A stretch of 5,983 nt of DNA from NCBI GenBank assembly GCA_018971065.1, contig JAGWVC010000147.1, forward strand, positions 1-5,983. Direction: 5' to 3'. Within the stretch, counting starts at the first letter, position 1; each line of letters begins with the position of its first letter. Source of the DNA: Sphingomonadales bacterium. GTDB lineage: Bacteria; Pseudomonadota; Alphaproteobacteria; Sphingomonadales; Sphingomonadaceae. The notes beneath the pieces were generated by a model. The model was not told the DNA's origin and ran no database searches. It saw only the letters and a program-made list of their open reading frames with translations. Positions 5,302 to 5,983 of the stretch are shown piece after piece. Position numbers and translations under genes: made by a program.

Positions 5302-5983
5302 TCAGTCGGCAGCCACCAGCCTCAGCGAAGCCTCCCACAACGCCCGCGCCGTTGCCGCGTCGGCCACGCCCGCGTCGAACCCCGCCCACGGATGCGTGTC
5401 CGGCCCCGCAGGCTGCGCCTCGCCGCAGTCCTCCAGCACCAGCCCGCCGCGCCCCGCCAGTTCGGGGGCCAGCGCCGCCCACACCGATGTCGCCGCCGCC
5501 TGCGCGGCCGATTTCACCCAGTCGTCCACCGTGCCGTCGTCGTGGATGAAGCCGATCCGCCGCTTCAGCGCCTCGCCGTGGTGCCGCTGCAAACCCGTCA
5601 ACGCCGATCCCGGCAGCACCGCGTTGGCAAGGATGCCGTCCCCCGCCCAGCGCCGCGTTGCCTCTTGCGCGAACAGGATGTTGGCGCTTTTCGATTCGGC
5701 ATAGGCCGCGCCGTCGAAGTGCTCCCGCGCCTGCCATTGCAGATCATCCAGCCGCACCGGCATTCCCTTGTGCGCCGCGCTGGACAGCACCACGATCCGG
5801 CACCCGCGCACCGCCATCCGGCCATGCAGCCGCTGGGCCAGCGCGAAATGCCCCAGGTGATTGGTGGCAAACCGCACGTCCAGCCCGTTCGCCAAATGTT
5901 GTTCCGGCGTCTTCGATACCCCGGCATTGGCGATCAGCACGTCCACCGGGCCAACGATGCCGTCCGCGAACGCCCGCACCGAA
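5302..5983 (-). CDS. Short-chain dehydrogenase/reductase, retinol-dehydrogenase-like (N-terminus outside window)
   Basis: An NAD(P)-dependent oxidoreductase of the classical SDR fold, cytoplasmic. About 227 C-terminal codons are visible; the frame is still open at the right edge, so the nucleotide-binding TGxxxGxG motif must lie outside. Counting from the GTG codon at 5979: DVLIANAGV (13-21) contains the conserved NAG, FATNHLGHFALA (37-48) holds the structural Asn, IVVLSSAAH (62-70) the catalytic Ser, and YAESKSAN (93-100) the Tyr and Lys pair. The roughly 25-residue insert between Ser and Tyr (LDDLQW) and the later LPG.ALTGL resemble retinol dehydrogenase/WWOX-like SDRs. The tail GRGGLVLEDCGEA is common in bacterial members. 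That GTG is an internal codon, not a start, since NAG normally comes near residue 90. The autotransporter gene lies 126 bp downstream on the same strand with its own leader, so a shared transcript is uncertain. Substrate unknown. Confidence 0.9.
   Translation of the reverse strand, partial: SVRAFADGIVGPVDVLIANAGVSKTPEQHLANGLDVRFATNHLGHFALAQRLHGRMAVRGCRIVVLSSAAHKGMPVRLDDLQWQAREHFDGAAYAESKSANILFAQEATRRWAGDGILANAVLPGSALTGLQRHHGEALKRRIGFIHDDGTVDDWVKSAAQAAATSVWAALAPELAGRGGLVLEDCGEAQPAGPDTHPWAGFDAGVADAATARALWEASLRLVAAD

Noticed and set aside
5252..5737. Minus-strand 161-codon frame overlapping the SDR gene
   Set aside because: It is a Gly/Ala/Arg-rich frame-shifted shadow of the SDR, which carries all conserved motifs in its own frame.

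Overview
The window is GC-rich DNA with dense coding and strong G/C preference at third codon positions. It looks like chromosomal sequence of an alphaproteobacterium, most likely a sphingomonad (Novosphingobium/Sphingobium/Sphingopyxis type). The clues are base composition, protein style, and a short intergenic repeat at about 3011-3040 (core GTCCTGAGCTTGTCGAAGGAC) that I remember as very common between sphingomonad genes. The assignment rests on recall, not on a search. No rRNA, tRNA, insertion sequence or CRISPR array is visible.

Layout: (1) 1-309, minus strand: first 103 codons of an acyl-CoA dehydrogenase, cut by the left edge. (2) 310-427: divergent control region with overlapping inverted and direct repeats and a possible promoter that would start transcription almost at the next ATG. 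(3) 428-1618, plus: class III (CaiB/BaiF) CoA transferase with its catalytic Asp. (4) 1619-1708: short gap with a small palindrome and a good ribosome binding site. (5) 1709-2959, plus: 12-helix MFS transporter of oxalate/formate-antiporter or monocarboxylate style. (6) 2960-3081: convergent gap holding the sphingomonad repeat and a T-rich tail. (7) 3082-5175, minus: secreted protein with a signal peptide, seven HAF-type repeats and a C-terminal autotransporter beta-barrel. (8) 5176-5301: leader of that gene, with a long hairpin that covers its Shine-Dalgarno. (9) 5302-5983, minus: short-chain dehydrogenase/reductase, lacking its N-terminus at the right edge.

The left half reads as a catabolic block. 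The MFS protein could import an organic acid, the CoA transferase could activate it as a CoA thioester, and the divergent acyl-CoA dehydrogenase could oxidise the thioester. The substrate cannot be read from sequence. The right half is a separate surface-protein locus beside an SDR oxidoreductase. The two halves converge at about 3000-3080.

The most notable signals are the hairpin occluding the ribosome binding site of the autotransporter gene, and its regular seven-repeat passenger, which may be a seven-bladed beta-propeller and not the usual autotransporter beta-helix. I found no clear sign of a wholly new multi-gene system.
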